Source of the DNA: UBA9676 sp963741615
GTDB taxonomy: Bacteria > Actinomycetota > Actinomycetes > Streptosporangiales > Streptosporangiaceae
Assembly (NCBI GenBank): GCA_963741615.1
Contig: CAVUIU010000019.1
Location: 62,001-126,000 of the forward strand
Reading direction: 5' to 3'
DNA: 64,000 nucleotides
Every line of letters begins with the position of its first letter. The stretch's first letter is position 1. The position numbers and the translations under genes were made by a program. Below, one piece after another: positions 32,973 through 42,290 of this stretch. The notes under the pieces were generated by a model. That model made no database searches. It was not told where the DNA came from and saw only the letters and a list, made by a program, of their open reading frames with translations.

Positions 32973-33445
32973 GCCCCCGGCCCGCCGTTCCACCCGGGGA
33001 TCGTGGCCCCGGGCAGGACGCTCCAGCGGAAGACGTAGTCGCGCTGGCGGCCGTGCCAGTAGCGGAGCCCCATCCGGGAGAAGTACCGGACGCCGTCGCG
33101 GGCGGTCACGCCCCAGAAAGTGACCCGGGCGCTGTAGGTCCGGTAGTGCCCCGCCGCACAGTTGGGAGTGCACGTGTTCACCCACAGTTCCCCGCTGGTG
33201 TGGGCGGACGAGCCCGACCAACCGGACCAGTGCGGGGTGCGCACGAAGACGTTCGACTCCCCGATGTAGATGACCGGCAGCCGGGCCTTGCCCTGGTGCC
33301 AGCCGTCCGCGCCGTTGTACGCGACCGGCAGCGTCATGGACGCGGGCGCCGCGCCCGCGGTCCTGAACGTGAGCGCGGCAGCGCCCAGCCCCACGCCGAC
33401 CGCGAGCACGGCCGCGGCCAAGGCGATGACGAAGTTCCCCTTCAC
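32969..33445 (-). CDS. small secreted or membrane-anchored protein
   Basis: 158 residues. The N-terminus MKGNFVIALAAAVLAVGVGLGA is a typical signal sequence or anchor, with a possible cleavage after AGAAPA. The exported part is rich in Trp, Tyr and Gly (HWSGWSGSSAHTSGELWVNT, RMGLRYWHGRQRDYVF) and has two cysteines five residues apart (NTCTPNCAAG), likely a disulfide. No family was recognised. It converges on the PPOX gene with a four-base overlap. Confidence 0.65.
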   Translation of the reverse strand: MKGNFVIALAAAVLAVGVGLGAAALTFRTAGAAPASMTLPVAYNGADGWHQGKARLPVIYIGESNVFVRTPHWSGWSGSSAHTSGELWVNTCTPNCAAGHYRTYSARVTFWGVTARDGVRYFSRMGLRYWHGRQRDYVFRWSVLPGATIPGWNGGPGA

Positions 33446-33877
33446 GGTGCTCCCCTCCGTGCGGTGATACCCAGCTTAGTAAGTGCGTGACAAGCAGTGG
33501 GCGCGGCTGTTTGCCGCGGGTTGTGACTGATCTGTTGCGTTCTGCCCGGGCCATGGTGATGGCCTGATGACCCCAGTCCAGCCGGCTGGAAGGGGCACGC
33601 TGGCCAGCTTCGTCACTATGTGAACATATAGAATTACTTGAAGTTACCAGAGTTGCCCACGCTGCCTTCCGGAAGAACGCGCCAGGTGCCCGAACGTCTC
33701 TCCGCCCGCACCCGCCCGCCCGCCGTCTGCCACCGCTCGTCACCGACGTCGCTGTCGTGGTGGCCGCGCTGCTGATCCTGGGGGTCGGCCGTTTCCTCAG
33801 CCTGGCGGCCCCGGGCGGGCCGGGCGGCCCCAGGCGGACTCGGGCGGGCTGGGCGGGCCGGACCCAGGTCCAGGCCA
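33446..33877. other. 432-base intergenic region
   Basis: An AT-rich stretch (about 33615-33650) may hold a promoter. On the plus strand, LVTDVAVVVAALLILGVGRF is encoded at about 33735-33795 and looks like a membrane helix, but no start codon or binding site precedes it in frame. It could be a relic of a membrane-protein N-terminus. Nothing else is recognisable. Confidence 0.4.
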
Positions 33878-35240
33878 CTAAACGGCCGGGCAGGGGCGGG
33901 CGGGGGGTACCCGCGGCAGGCCGCTGAGCCGTCCCTGGGCGGCCGCCGCGACTCCGCTGGCGACTTGCTCCCAGCCGAACCCAGCCTGCGCGATCTGTGT
34001 CAGTGACGCCCGGGTCTGCCGCCAGGCGTCCGGTGTCTTCGTCGCGAACGTCAGCCAGGAGGCAAGATCGCTGGCGATCTCCGGCACCGCCCCGGGGCCA
34101 AGCTCGAAGGACAGCAGCGGGCTCCGGCGCTGCCCCACCGCGGGCACGAGCACCTGCGTGACTTCCGCGAGCCCGGAGTGGTTCGCCGAGACCGGCACGG
34201 AGCCGCAGCAGGCTCCCTCGGCGAGGACCATGCCGAACGCCTCCGGGAACGTGCTCGGGATCACCAGCGCCTGGGACGCGCCCATCACCTCGGAGACGTC
34301 GGAATGCTCGATCCGCCCGACGAAATGGACCCGCCGCATGGCGGCGCGCGCCGCCGTCAGATACTCGCTTCGCGCTCCGCCGGCCAGGGCGTCGAGGAAG
34401 CCGACGAGGAAATGAAGCTCACCTGGCGGGCCGCCTTCGAGTTCGCGGCCGCGGCTGGCGATGACGCGCGCCGTCGCCAGATCATCGCCGCCCCAGCCGG
34501 GCGGGCTCGCCGCCAGGCGGTTGGCCAGCGTGCCCAGCCTGGCCTTCGCCTCGGCCGGCGGGCGCGGGGCGGAAGATGCGCACATCGACACCGGGCGGCA
34601 GGAGCCGGGTGCGGGCCGGCAGGTCCGGCAGCCCTGCCACCTCCCACAGGCTCTCGGCGGTATGGCACGAGCCGGCCAGGACCACGCTGGCACCAGCCAG
34701 GCCCTCGCGCGCATAGCGGCCGAACCGCTCCAGGTGGGGCCGCACGGTGTACTCGAGCGCCGACCCGTGGATCTTCACCGCGTACGGAATCGCCCCTGCC
34801 AGCGCCCGGGCCAGGATCACCGGGCCCATCACGATGTGGTTCGCGAGGGCGGCATCTGGCCCGGCGGCGGCGGCGACATCGCGGACCGCGGCGACGTTCG
34901 CGGCGAGGTAGCGCTCAATCTCGCCATCGGTGAGCTCCGGGAAGGGCCGGGCGTCGAATCCCGCGTAGCGGTCAGCCACATAGAGCGGCAGGAGTTGGCC
35001 GATGTCGGGCAGGTACGCGGTGCAGCGGACGGGCTGGCGCACGACACCGACGTCCAGCCGCCCGTTGCTCCAGTGGCCCACGGCATCCACGAAGTCGAAC
35101 TCCGCGGCGTGGGACTCCTGGCACAGCAGGTGCACTTCGTGGCCGAGCCTGACCAGTGTCCGGGCCAGCTCCGCGTTGTAGATATTGCTTCCGGTCCCGC
35201 GCAGCAGGTAGCCGTGGAAAATCAGTATCCGCAAGCCCAT
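33878..35240 (-). pseudogene. GT4-family glycosyltransferase, frameshifted
   Basis: The N-terminal Rossmann half (MGLRILIFHGYLLRGTGSNI, LARTLVRLGHEVHLLCQESH, LAGSCHTAESL, LLPPGVDVRIFRPAP) is in one frame. The C-terminal half (RLGTLANRLA, HFVGRIEHSDVSEVMGASQA, IPSTFPEAFGMVLAEGACCG with the donor-binding Glu pair) is in another. The shift is near 34556-34562 in a CG-rich run and equals one extra base. The whole would be about 454 residues, the usual length of GT-B retaining glycosyltransferases. It is a recent pseudogene or a sequence error. ATG at 35240; an alternative GTG lies one codon upstream. Confidence 0.8.
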
Positions 35241-35342
35241 CACGCCCCCGGCGAGTGCCCTCGTCGGCCGGCCGTCGCCGGCCAGGCCTGCTCGCGACTT
35301 CGTAACGTTAAGTAATCAGGTTACTACATTTAGTAGAATGTA

Positions 35343-38300
35343 CTACGCCACGACCTTCACCGCCGAGGAGCCGTCGGGGAGACGGCGGACCTCAAGCCGC
35401 TCCGGCACCCGGTCCTTGAGCTCCGCGACATGGCTGACGATGCCCACCACCCGGCCGCGGTCGCGCAAATCGTCGATCACCGCCATCACCTGGTCCAGGG
35501 TGTCGGTGTCGAGCGAGCCGAAGCCTTCGTCGATGAACAGCGTGTCCAGGTCCACTCCCCCGGCCTCGGCCCTGACCACGTCCGCCAGGCCCAGGGCCAG
35601 GGCCAGCGAGGTGTAGAACGTCTCCCCGCCCGACAGCGACGCCGGGCTGCGGGCCTCCCCGGTATGCCGGTCGAGCACCGCCAGGGTGAGCCCGCCGCGC
35701 TCGCGCCGGGTCCCGCCCTCATCGGTGCGCATCAGCTCGTAGCGCCCCGCTGACATGGCGCCCAGCCGCACATTGGCCGCGGTGACAACGTCGGCGAACC
35801 ACCGCCGGAGCACGTAGGTGGTCAGCGTCACCCGGCGGTGGCCATCCATCCCCCGGGCCAGGTTCGCGAGCTGGATCACCGGCCCGGCCGCCTCGGCCAG
35901 CCGGTCGTGGGCGTCCTCGGCCTCGGCGACCTCAGCCAGCCGCTGGCTCAGCCGGCCGGACCGCGCCCTCGCCGTGTCGAGGGCGCCGCGGACCTCCCGC
36001 TCGGCCTCCTGGGCGCGTTCGAGCGCCGCCGCCGCCGCGCTGGCGGCCGCGTGGATCTCACCGGCCCACCCCGGGTCGAGGCCCGCCAGGTCCTCGGCCT
36101 GAGCCGCGGCGGTCAGCCGGTCCAGCGTGGTGGCCCAGGCGTCCACTTGGGCGCCGAGCGCCGCCTGCCCGTCCGGGTCCAGCGCCGCGGCCTGCGCCTC
36201 GCCGGGCGACGCGAATCCGCGTGCCACCGCCTCCCGGTCGGCCAGCGCGGCGGCCCGGTCCCGGGTGGCCAGGGTGGCGGCGAGCTGCCCGAGGCCCAGG
36301 GCCAGCGCCCGGTCGTGCGCGGCGGACTCCAGCAGCGCGGCCTGCCGCGCCGCCACCGAGGGGTGGTCCCGCGCGGCCCCCGCCAGCTCCGCCCGCGCGA
36401 TGTCCAGCCGTTCTCCGGCAGCGGCGGCCAGGCCAGCCTTGGCCGCCGCCTGCTTCACGGCCTCGGTGAGGTCGCCGGCGATCACGTCCTGCTCGCCGGT
36501 GGCTGCGTCCAGTTCGGCCTCCAGCCGCGCGGCATCGGTTGCCGCCTGCTCCGCCGCGCCGATGGCACCGGCGAGCGCCGCCATCTCGGCGGACAGGTCG
36601 CCGGCGTCCCGGCCGCCGGAGGCGGTGACGCACGCGGCTTCCGCCAGCGAGAGCTGGGCGAGCTCGCCGTCCAGCCGGGCCCGCCCGGCGTCCGCCTCGT
36701 CCCGCTGCCCGGCCGCCTCCGCGACGTCGCCGGGGGTCACCGGCTGCGCCGCGGCGCAGGCCGGCGCCGGGTGCTCGGTGGCCCCGCAGACCGGGCACGG
36801 CACACCGTCGGCCAGCTGATCGGCCAGCTCGGCGGCCATGCCGTCCAGCCGCGCCTCCATCAGCGCCTGGTGCGCGTCGACCCGGGCCTGGTGGGTGTCG
36901 ATAGCCGCCTGCAGCGCGGACCGGGCCGCCTCGATCCGGGGTGCCAGCCCGGCCGCCTCGGTAGCGGCCGTGAGCTGGGCCTCGACCGCTTCCCGGTGGG
37001 CCGCGACCGCGTCCAGGCCGGCGGCTGCCGACCGGGCCCCCTGCCACTCGCCCCGGAGCCGGGCGATCCGGTCCGGCAGCTCGGCCCGGGCCGCCTGCAG
37101 CCCGGCGGCCCGGGCCGAGGCGGCTTCGGCGGCCTGCTCCTGCTCCGCCAGGGCGCGCTCGTCGTCGGCCAGGCCGGCCTCACGGTCGGCGAGATGCTGC
37201 AGTGCGGCCGCTTCCTGTCCGCGGGATTCGGCCCGTTCGGCAGCGGCCCGCGCGGCGGCCTCGGCCACCGCGGCGCCAGCCAGCACGTCCTGAGCCAGCA
37301 CGTCCTGAGCCAGCACGTCCTCCGCCGGGGCGTCCCCAACCAGGGTGTCCGCGCCGGGACCGCCCGCGCCGGGCTCACCCGCGCCGGGGCCGTCCGCGCC
37401 GACCCCGAGTTCAGCCAGTGCGACGCCAGTGGCCTGGACCGCCGCCTCCGCCTCGGCGAGCGCCGCCAGCAGCGGCTGGACCGGCTCGGCCCGCTGGGCG
37501 GCCGCCAGCCGCCCCGCCCGCTCCTGGTGATCGGGCCGGGTCTCCTCGTGCGCGCGCAGGTCCGCTACCGCCCGGGTCAGCCGGGTCATAAGGGCGGCCT
37601 GCCGGTTCGCCTCCTGCTCGGCCGCCAGCCGCACGGTCAGTTGGCCGACTGCCACCTCCAGCGCCTCATCGGTGACCGCAATGGTCTCGGCCAGGCCCGC
37701 GTGGGCCTCCTTCAGCCGGGTCATGCACTCGGCACGTGGCAGCGAGAGCAGCTCACCGCGGCCGTCGGCATCCAGGCCGGCCGCCTCGGCCGCCGCCGAC
37801 ACGGCATCCGAGATCGCCTGCTCCGCCTGCTCGAGCCGCCGGGCCGCGTCGTAACGCCGCCGCTCGAGCCCGGCGGTGATGCGGTCGTACAGCCCGGTGC
37901 CGAACAGCCGGGTGAGCAGCTCCCGCCTCGCGTCGTCGCTGGCGCGCAGGAAGCGCGCGAACTCGCCCTGCGGCAGCAGCATGACCTGGGTGAACTGGGC
38001 CCGGTTCAGCCCGATCAGCTCGGCGATCATGGTGCCGGTCTCGGCCTTGTTGGCCGACAGGCTGGCCCAGCCGCCCGCGGACGCCCGCTCCAGGTGCACC
38101 CGGCTGGCCTGCGCGGTGAATCCCGCACCGCGCTTCTTCGGCCGCAGATGCTCGGGCACCCGGCTGACCCGGTACCGGGTGCCGCGCACCGAGAACTCCA
38201 GCCGGGCCGACGGCTCCGCGTCCGGGCCGGCGAAATGCGAGCGGAGCCGGTCCGGCGCCGGCTCCTCCCCGGCCAGGCCGCCGTAGAGCGCGAACGTGAT

Positions 38301-38441
38301 CGCGTCCAGGATGGTGGTCTTGCCGGCGCCGGTCGGTCCCTCCAGCAGGAACAGGCCGCTGCCGCTCAGCCGGTCGAAGTCGATCCGCTCCGCGCCCGCG
38401 TACGGGCCGAACGCCTGCAGCTCCAGCACGTGCAGCCGCAT
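35343..38441 (-). CDS. sbcC: exonuclease subunit SbcC
   Basis: 1032 residues. An N-terminal ATPase lobe (LQAFGPYAGAERIDFD, Walker A EGPTGAGKTT at about 34-43) and a long coiled coil interrupted by the zinc hook CPVCGATEHP near residue 550 lead to the C-terminal lobe (LSGGETFYTSLALALGLAD, LFIDEGFGSLD). This is the SMC-like partner of SbcD in the nuclease that opens DNA hairpins and blocked ends. Its start overlaps the sbcD stop by one base (TGATG). A minisatellite lies in the coiled coil. The gene ends in an AT-rich segment with ACATT/AATGT pairing that may terminate it. Confidence 0.95.
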   Translation of the reverse strand: MRLHVLELQAFGPYAGAERIDFDRLSGSGLFLLEGPTGAGKTTILDAITFALYGGLAGEEPAPDRLRSHFAGPDAEPSARLEFSVRGTRYRVSRVPEHLRPKKRGAGFTAQASRVHLERASAGGWASLSANKAETGTMIAELIGLNRAQFTQVMLLPQGEFARFLRASDDARRELLTRLFGTGLYDRITAGLERRRYDAARRLEQAEQAISDAVSAAAEAAGLDADGRGELLSLPRAECMTRLKEAHAGLAETIAVTDEALEVAVGQLTVRLAAEQEANRQAALMTRLTRAVADLRAHEETRPDHQERAGRLAAAQRAEPVQPLLAALAEAEAAVQATGVALAELGVGADGPGAGEPGAGGPGADTLVGDAPAEDVLAQDVLAQDVLAGAAVAEAAARAAAERAESRGQEAAALQHLADREAGLADDERALAEQEQAAEAASARAAGLQAARAELPDRIARLRGEWQGARSAAAGLDAVAAHREAVEAQLTAATEAAGLAPRIEAARSALQAAIDTHQARVDAHQALMEARLDGMAAELADQLADGVPCPVCGATEHPAPACAAAQPVTPGDVAEAAGQRDEADAGRARLDGELAQLSLAEAACVTASGGRDAGDLSAEMAALAGAIGAAEQAATDAARLEAELDAATGEQDVIAGDLTEAVKQAAAKAGLAAAAGERLDIARAELAGAARDHPSVAARQAALLESAAHDRALALGLGQLAATLATRDRAAALADREAVARGFASPGEAQAAALDPDGQAALGAQVDAWATTLDRLTAAAQAEDLAGLDPGWAGEIHAAASAAAAALERAQEAEREVRGALDTARARSGRLSQRLAEVAEAEDAHDRLAEAAGPVIQLANLARGMDGHRRVTLTTYVLRRWFADVVTAANVRLGAMSAGRYELMRTDEGGTRRERGGLTLAVLDRHTGEARSPASLSGGETFYTSLALALGLADVVRAEAGGVDLDTLFIDEGFGSLDTDTLDQVMAVIDDLRDRGRVVGIVSHVAELKDRVPERLEVRRLPDGSSAVKVVA
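37278..37321 (-). repeat. 15-bp tandem repeat inside sbcC
   Basis: AGCCAGCACGTCCTG occurs in two full and one nearly full copy, encoding repeated LAQDV on the coding strand. It is in frame, in the first coiled-coil arm, where a five-residue step changes arm length slightly. Confidence 0.9.
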
Positions 38442-39604
38442 CAGGCCGCCGCCTCGCTGTGCTGGGCCGCTTCCACGGCCTCCCGGATCACCGCCCGCTG
38501 CGCCTCGTCCGGTGGGGCGCCGGCCACGAACTCCACGAACAGTCCGCAGATCTCGACCGGATCGGCGACCCCGGCCAGCCGGGCCAGGTCAGCGTCGGGC
38601 CCGGTCAGCCCGCCGTCGGGCACGAAGTCGAGGGCGATGGTGTGCGGCCACTTCTCGCGCAGCCGTTCCATCGGCGCGGCGGGCCTGGCCGGGTCGGTGA
38701 GGACGGCCTTGACCCAGGCGTCCGCCAGGTCGGCGAGATCGCCGCCGGCCCGGGCGAGCAGGTCATCGAGACGGCCCCTGACCTCCCGCAGCGGGCGCGG
38801 CACCGGGGCCGGCAGCAGCCGCGTCCCCACCCGGCCGGCGCCGTCGATCTCGGCCAGCGTGACCGATTTGCGGTGGTTACGCTCGGAGAAGGAGAACGCG
38901 AGCGGCGACCCCGAATACCCCGCAGTGGTGGTGCCGCCGGTGCCGACCCGCTGCTGGCCGTGCAGATGCCCGAGAGCCAGGTAGGAGCACCCGGCCAGCA
39001 CATGGGCCGGCACGTCGGCGACGCCGCCCACCCGGATGTCGCGTTCGGAGGCCGATACCTGGCCTCCGGTGACGAACGCGTGCGCGACCACGACGGTGCG
39101 CGACAGGCCGCGGGCGCCGGCGTCGGCACGGATCCGCTCGCACGCGGCCGCCAGCACCGAGGCGTGCGAGCGCTCCGCGCCGAGTTCGGTCATGACCGCG
39201 TCGGGCAGCAGGTAGGGGATGCCGTAGATGCCCACCTCGCCGTGATCGTCGCCGACCACGACCGGCCGGGCGATGTCCGCGACCCGGGTGCGCAGGTGGA
39301 TGCCCGCGGCCTCGCTCAGCCCGGACGCGAATCCGAGCCTGACCGCCGAATCGTGGTTCCCGCTGGTGAGCACCACGGGGATACGGGCACGGGAGAAGGC
39401 CACCAGCGTGGCGTCCAGCAGCGCCACCGCGTCGGTGGCGGGCACCGCCCGGTCGTAGACGTCGCCGGCCACCACCACGGCGTCGGCGTGGTGGGCCGTG
39501 GCCTGCTCAAGCAGCCATTCCAGGAAGAGCTCCTGATGCGCCAGCAGGCTTTCACCATGCAAGGTCCGGCCCAGATGCCAGTCGGACGTGTGGATCAGCC
39601 TCAT
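38441..39604 (-). CDS. sbcD: exonuclease subunit SbcD
   Basis: 387 residues. The calcineurin-like phosphoesterase motifs are in order: HTSDWHLGR (residues 5-13), VVVAGDVYDR, TSGNHDS, VVVAHAFV and LALGHLHGQQ, which bind two Mn2+ ions. The C-terminal capping part follows. It forms the nuclease with SbcC, encoded immediately downstream with a one-base overlap. Confidence 0.95.
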   Translation of the reverse strand: MRLIHTSDWHLGRTLHGESLLAHQELFLEWLLEQATAHHADAVVVAGDVYDRAVPATDAVALLDATLVAFSRARIPVVLTSGNHDSAVRLGFASGLSEAAGIHLRTRVADIARPVVVGDDHGEVGIYGIPYLLPDAVMTELGAERSHASVLAAACERIRADAGARGLSRTVVVAHAFVTGGQVSASERDIRVGGVADVPAHVLAGCSYLALGHLHGQQRVGTGGTTTAGYSGSPLAFSFSERNHRKSVTLAEIDGAGRVGTRLLPAPVPRPLREVRGRLDDLLARAGGDLADLADAWVKAVLTDPARPAAPMERLREKWPHTIALDFVPDGGLTGPDADLARLAGVADPVEICGLFVEFVAGAPPDEAQRAVIREAVEAAQHSEAAA

Positions 39605-39719
39605 CGCCTGCCCCGATCGTGGCCCGCCTCGCCGTCCCGGTATGCCGGGTCAGCCCGACGTGCCACATGATGGCGGAGCGATAGGACAATCCGCGCGAGG
39701 CGTGGCCGCGACGCGCCGG

Positions 39720-39893
39720 TCAGCTGAAGAGGTAGATGTGCGCGAGCACGGCGGCCGCCACCAGAGCAAGGGCGAGGGCCACCTTCGGGAGGAGGCCCCT
39801 CTCATAACGGCGCGCACGGCTGATCTCGTCCGCGAACGAGGGGGCCGGGAGGTGGCGATCCGGCTGAGCCGGTGCTGGCGGACGGGCGGTCAT
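39720..39893 (-). CDS. small single-pass membrane protein
   Basis: 57 residues. A charged N-terminal half (PAPSFADEISRARRYERG) is followed by one C-terminal membrane helix, KVALALALVAAAVLAHIYLF. The ATG overlaps the DUF397 stop by one base (TGATG), so the two are co-translated. Unknown function. Confidence 0.6.
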   Translation of the reverse strand: MTARPPAPAQPDRHLPAPSFADEISRARRYERGLLPKVALALALVAAAVLAHIYLFS

Positions 39894-40114
39894 CAGCTGG
39901 TGGCGCCGAACTCGCCGTCCTTGATGCCCGCGATGAAGGCCTCCCACTGAGCGGGCGTGAACGCGAGTACCGCGCCGTCAGGGTTCTTGGAGTCGCGCAC
40001 CATGAGCTGGCTGCTGCCTGGCTCATGCGTGGGCCGGGAGACGGCGACCTCCACGCAGTGGCCGTGAGTGCCGGAATGCCGGCTCTTGCGCCAGCTGACA
40101 CTGGACTGGTCCAT
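39893..40114 (-). CDS. DUF397 domain protein
   Basis: 73 residues: VSWRKSRHSGTHGHCVEVAV, VRDSKNPDGAVLAFTPAQWE and AFIAGIKDGEF are the complete DUF397 pattern. In actinomycetes these small proteins usually sit beside an Xre-type regulator (DUF5753) and take part in developmental or antibiotic regulation. No such regulator is adjacent here; the downstream partner is instead a tiny membrane protein. GGAGG precedes the ATG. Confidence 0.92.
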   Translation of the reverse strand: MDQSSVSWRKSRHSGTHGHCVEVAVSRPTHEPGSSQLMVRDSKNPDGAVLAFTPAQWEAFIAGIKDGEFGATS

Positions 40115-40182
40115 CGGGGCACCTCCGCTTCGTTCCTGATGCCGTATTCAATTACTAAGAGTAGCATATCGCATACCTAAAG

Positions 40183-41790
40183 TCACAACTTGGGCTGGCG
40201 TGCGGCCGCCGGCCCAACCGCTGGCCGGGACCCCCGGGGGGGCCGTGCCGACGCCGTCACCTTGCCGGACTTCTCGGTCTTCTCCCAGCGGGCTTCGGTC
40301 CCCTTGAGCTCGCTGACGTAGGACGCGAGCGTCACCGCGGCCATCAGCGGTCCGTACCCCGAGGTGAACAGCAGGAGCCGGCTCAGCAGCCAGCCCCCCG
40401 GCCGTCCCTCCGCGAGCAACGCCAGGCGGGCAACGCCCATGGAGGCTGCCTGCCAGACGTAGATGAACACGACGGCGCCAACCACCCACCCCTGCGTCAG
40501 CGTGAAACCCGCCGCCGCCAGCACCTTGACCGCGAGCGCGTACATCGGCGCGGTCACGACCGCTGCCACCATGACGGTCACGTTGACGACGCCGGCGAAC
40601 AGGAACGCCTCGGCCCATACCCGCCTGCCGGTCGTGGGATCGATGAGCAGCGTAAAGGCGGTGGTGAACAGGTAACACATGGCGTTTGCCAGCCACAGCA
40701 CACCGAAGGCACGCCAGGCCAGCCCGGAGTTGACGAAGTCCGCCGCCGTGCCCCCGTTCAGCACACACCAGCGCTCGTTGACGAACGAGCACCTGCCATC
40801 GGGACTCGTCTCGGCGATGCCCACCGGTGCCCGGCGCGCGAGCAGCCGGAAGTCCTCCGCCTGCGCCTCCAGTGCCGCCTGGGCCCGCTCGGACTCGGCG
40901 AGGTCGCGCAAGAAGCCGCAGAAATAGACCTGCCCGCGGACGACGAGCGGCAGCGGGGTCATTTCCACCATCTGCTCACTCCCGTCGGAGCGCAGCACCG
41001 GCAGGTTCATCCGGCCGGTGAACTCGCCGGGGTCACGCCGGGCCAGGAAGCTCTCGGTGCCCGCCAGGAACCGGGCGCGGTCGTGCTCAGGGATGAGCAT
41101 GCTGGCCGTGTCCTTGCCCAGCACATCCTCCCGCTGCCACCCGTACAGCTTCTCCGCCGCCGGGTTGAACGCCGCCACCCGCCGCTCCGCGTCCATCACC
41201 AGGACGGCGTCGGGCGACGCGTCGATCAGCGCCTTCGTCACCGCCTCGCGCTCCTGGAGGAAGGCGAGGTCGCCGGCGTGCCGGAACTGGGCAGCGACCA
41301 CGGCGGCCAGCATGCGCGTGGTCGCCCGGGTCTGGGCGTCCCAGGAGGCGGGATCGCCGATCAGCACGACGGCACACCGCTGCTCTCCCGCTCCCGCGGC
41401 CGCCCACGCGACCAGCGCGCTCACCGGCCGGTCCGACCATTCCCCCGCCGCCAGCGGCGCCTGCATGGACCCGCCCGACCTGACCGCCGCCACCGCCGCC
41501 GGATGGGCCTGCACGAGGGCCACGATCGCGGCGGGCAGCATCGTCCGGCTCGTCACCTCGTCCGGGTACCCGGCCAGGACAGCCGGCGCGCCGCCCGGGT
41601 GCAGCGCCAGGGCGAGCGCGGCCTCCGCGTCCCAGCTGCCCGCCAGCCGCTCCAGCACGCTGGGCAGGCCGTCGAAATCGGCCTCGCAGCGCAGCACCTG
41701 GTCGATGGCGAACTGCACCAGCGCAGCCGTGTCATGCGCGGTGGGCGGATGCCGGGCCGCGCGCGAACGTTGTGCCGAAAGCGTCCCCAT
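40183..41790 (-). CDS. PAS sensor joined to the membrane end of a family 2 glycosyltransferase (chimera)
   Basis: 535 residues. Residues 20-175 look like a GAF-type domain, 180-305 are a complete PAS domain (ASPDAVLVMDAERRVAAFNP, LYGWQREDVLGKDTASMLIP, CGFLRDLAESERAQ), and 310-352 begin a second PAS (VGIAETSPDGRCSFVNERW). At about residue 353 (base 40734) this stops. The remainder (four or five membrane segments, LFTSGYGPLMAAVTLASYVS, ending ARWEKTEKSGKV) is the typical C-terminal membrane region of GT2 polysaccharide synthases. No GGDEF, EAL or kinase domain and no GT2 catalytic DxD/QxxRW part remain. Probably a deletion fusion. Confidence 0.65.
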   Translation of the reverse strand: MGTLSAQRSRAARHPPTAHDTAALVQFAIDQVLRCEADFDGLPSVLERLAGSWDAEAALALALHPGGAPAVLAGYPDEVTSRTMLPAAIVALVQAHPAAVAAVRSGGSMQAPLAAGEWSDRPVSALVAWAAAGAGEQRCAVVLIGDPASWDAQTRATTRMLAAVVAAQFRHAGDLAFLQEREAVTKALIDASPDAVLVMDAERRVAAFNPAAEKLYGWQREDVLGKDTASMLIPEHDRARFLAGTESFLARRDPGEFTGRMNLPVLRSDGSEQMVEMTPLPLVVRGQVYFCGFLRDLAESERAQAALEAQAEDFRLLARRAPVGIAETSPDGRCSFVNERWCVLNGGTAADFVNSGLAWRAFGVLWLANAMCYLFTTAFTLLIDPTTGRRVWAEAFLFAGVVNVTVMVAAVVTAPMYALAVKVLAAAGFTLTQGWVVGAVVFIYVWQAASMGVARLALLAEGRPGGWLLSRLLLFTSGYGPLMAAVTLASYVSELKGTEARWEKTEKSGKVTASARPPRGSRPAVGPAAARQPKL

Positions 41791-41832
41791 GAGCCCGCCC
41801 GTCCCCTCGGATATGTGACATGGCGGTTACTG

Positions 41833-41848
41833 AAAGTAAGTGTACTTT
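41833..41848. promoter_or_regulatory. short palindrome upstream of the PAS chimera
   Basis: AAAGTA (41833-41838) and TACTTT (41843-41848) form an inverted repeat with a four-base spacer, 43 bases before the ATG at 41790 and touching the stop of the preceding gene. It may be an operator or part of a promoter; no clear -35 is seen. Confidence 0.3.
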
Positions 41849-42290
41849 AGGGGCCGGGTGAATCACCATCCCCGCCAGCCCCAGCCGCACCCGCGGGCTG
41901 GTACCGGGCGACCGAGAACGCCAGCAGCAGCGGAACATCGACCGCGAAGAGCGCCAGCATCAGCGTGAGGACGATGAGCAGGCTGCCCGGCGTGTGGTCG
42001 AGGATGAAGACGAACTCCAGCATCCCGGCGATCACCAGGTAGGCGACCAGGGTCCAGCCGCCCACCACGAAGAACGTCCGCCAGGCGAAGTCGCGCACGC
42101 GCGCCAGCACGGTGGCGGCGGCGAGCAGCACGACGGCGGCCGCGGCCAGGGCCACCACGGCCGGGCCGAGTGGCGCGGGGCGGGGCAGCCGGGCCGCGAG
42201 ATCGATGCCGCCGGCGATGACCAGCGCCAGCGCCACCACCGCCAGCAAAGTGACCGGCGGGAGCCTGCGGGAGCCGCTCCCGGTCACCAT
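41847..42290 (-). CDS. four-span membrane protein
   Basis: 147 residues with hydrophobic segments near 12-30, 42-62, 72-92 and 102-124 (LLIVLTLMLALFAVDVPLLL). No domain is recognised. It overlaps the preceding DUF2269/CopD-like gene by seven bases and is probably its partner in the membrane. Confidence 0.65.
   Translation of the reverse strand: MVTGSGSRRLPPVTLLAVVALALVIAGGIDLAARLPRPAPLGPAVVALAAAAVVLLAAATVLARVRDFAWRTFFVVGGWTLVAYLVIAGMLEFVFILDHTPGSLLIVLTLMLALFAVDVPLLLAFSVARYQPAGAAGAGGDGDSPGP

Noticed and set aside
33735..33800. A plus-strand membrane-helix-coding segment
   Set aside because: No start codon or ribosome binding site in frame; too short to call, kept only as a note on the intergenic region.
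32520..33878. A 452-codon minus-strand open frame across the PPOX and secreted-protein genes
   Set aside because: It is low complexity, without homology patterns, and overlaps two better supported genes.
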